DNA from: Bacteroidia bacterium
GTDB taxonomy: Bacteria; Planctomycetota; Phycisphaerae; Phycisphaerales; SM1A02
Assembly (NCBI GenBank): GCA_030054235.1
Contig: JASGCG010000127.1
Location: 1 to 5,576 of the forward strand
Length of the DNA: 5,576 nucleotides
Reading direction: 5' to 3'
A program made the position numbers and the translations under genes. The notes under the pieces were generated by a model. It made no database searches and was not told the DNA's origin. It worked only from the letters and a program-made list of their open reading frames with translations. Shown piece after piece: positions 5,249 to 5,576 of the stretch; the stretch's first letter is position 1, and each line of letters begins with the position of its first letter.

Positions 5249-5576
5249 ATGGAAACCACCCTGATCATCCTGAAGCCCGATGCCGTCCAGCGCGGACTGT
5301 GCGGCCGCATCATCACCCGCTTCGAGGAGAAGGGCCTGCAGATCGTCGGCATGAAGCTGATGCAGATCTCGCAGGACCTTGCCGCAACCCACTACAAGGA
5401 CCACTCGAGCAAGCCGTTCTACCCCGGCCTCGTGCGGTTCATGACCAGCAGCCCCGTCGTCGTGATGGCCGTGCGCGGCATCGGTGCGATCACCATCTGC
5501 CGCAACATGATGGGTGCCACGTTCGGCTCGAAGGCCAACCCGGGCACGATCCGCGGCGACTTCGGGGTCTCGAACA
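5249..5576 (+). CDS. ndk: Nucleoside diphosphate kinase, N-terminal part (3' end outside window)
   Basis: This cytoplasmic enzyme moves the terminal phosphate from ATP to other (d)NDPs through a phosphohistidine intermediate, supplying nucleotides for DNA and RNA synthesis. The first 109 codons are present. The start METTLIILKPDAVQRGLCGR carries the conserved KPD with K9. HYKDHSSKPFYPGLV (48-62), R85 in ICRNMMGAT, T91, and PGTIRGDFG (98-106) are family hallmarks for nucleotide and phosphate binding. The usual length is about 140-150 aa, and the catalytic histidine of the NxxHGSD motif would fall just beyond the window edge, so the active site is not visible. The family's common TSGP and EG positions read TSSP and RG here, which is a mild divergence. 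A strong ribosome site and a candidate promoter lie upstream, so it probably starts its own transcript, divergent from top6B. Confidence 0.96.
   Translation, partial: METTLIILKPDAVQRGLCGRIITRFEEKGLQIVGMKLMQISQDLAATHYKDHSSKPFYPGLVRFMTSSPVVVMAVRGIGAITICRNMMGATFGSKANPGTIRGDFGVSN

Noticed and set aside
5087..5404. N-terminal extension of Top6B to an ATG complement at 5404
   Set aside because: The added 106 residues run antisense through the ndk start and promoter, and resemble nothing. Top6B conservation begins after the methionine at 5086.

Overview
The window is GC-rich and densely coded, with weak Shine-Dalgarno usage. It is bacterial chromosomal DNA: the flanking genes are the housekeeping genes pnp and ndk, and a cold-shock protein and a histidine kinase lie between. 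The style of the NDK and cold-shock proteins (for example the NDK stretch MMGATFGSKANPGTIRGDFG), together with an archaeal-type topoisomerase VI gene pair, suggests a planctomycete, perhaps of the Phycisphaerae. That placement is an inference from memory of the families and was not tested by a search.

Left part (1-1818, all + strand): the 3' end of pnp (KH and S1 domains of polynucleotide phosphorylase), a strong 18-bp hairpin after its stop, a roughly 120-nt leader with a stem-loop and a CCGTGG triplet repeat, a small cold-shock-domain protein, a second GC-rich hairpin directly after that stop, and a membrane-anchored histidine kinase with no response regulator beside it. pnp and the cold-shock gene both act on RNA, but the hairpin between them suggests separate transcripts or a processed one.

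Centre (1823-5086, - strand): a two-gene unit top6B-top6A encoding both subunits of a type IIB DNA topoisomerase (topoisomerase VI), transcribed right to left with 18 bp between the genes. The catalytic tyrosine, the Toprim acidic residues, the GHKL ATPase motifs and a likely switch lysine are all present, so the enzyme should be active. This family is near-universal in archaea but sporadic in bacteria, which makes this the most notable content of the window. Top6B also carries a Pro/Ala/Lys-rich C-terminal tail ending in QDGPTLF, and a small internal low-complexity insertion. The unit converges on the histidine kinase gene with only 4 bp between the stops.

Right part (5087-5576): a 162-bp divergent intergenic region with a plausible sigma-70-type promoter and a good ribosome binding site for ndk, followed by the first 109 codons of nucleoside diphosphate kinase, cut by the window edge.

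I found no tRNA, rRNA, CRISPR array, insertion sequence or phage gene. Apart from topoisomerase VI, the region looks like ordinary core genome. I do not see a convincing undescribed multi-gene system here.
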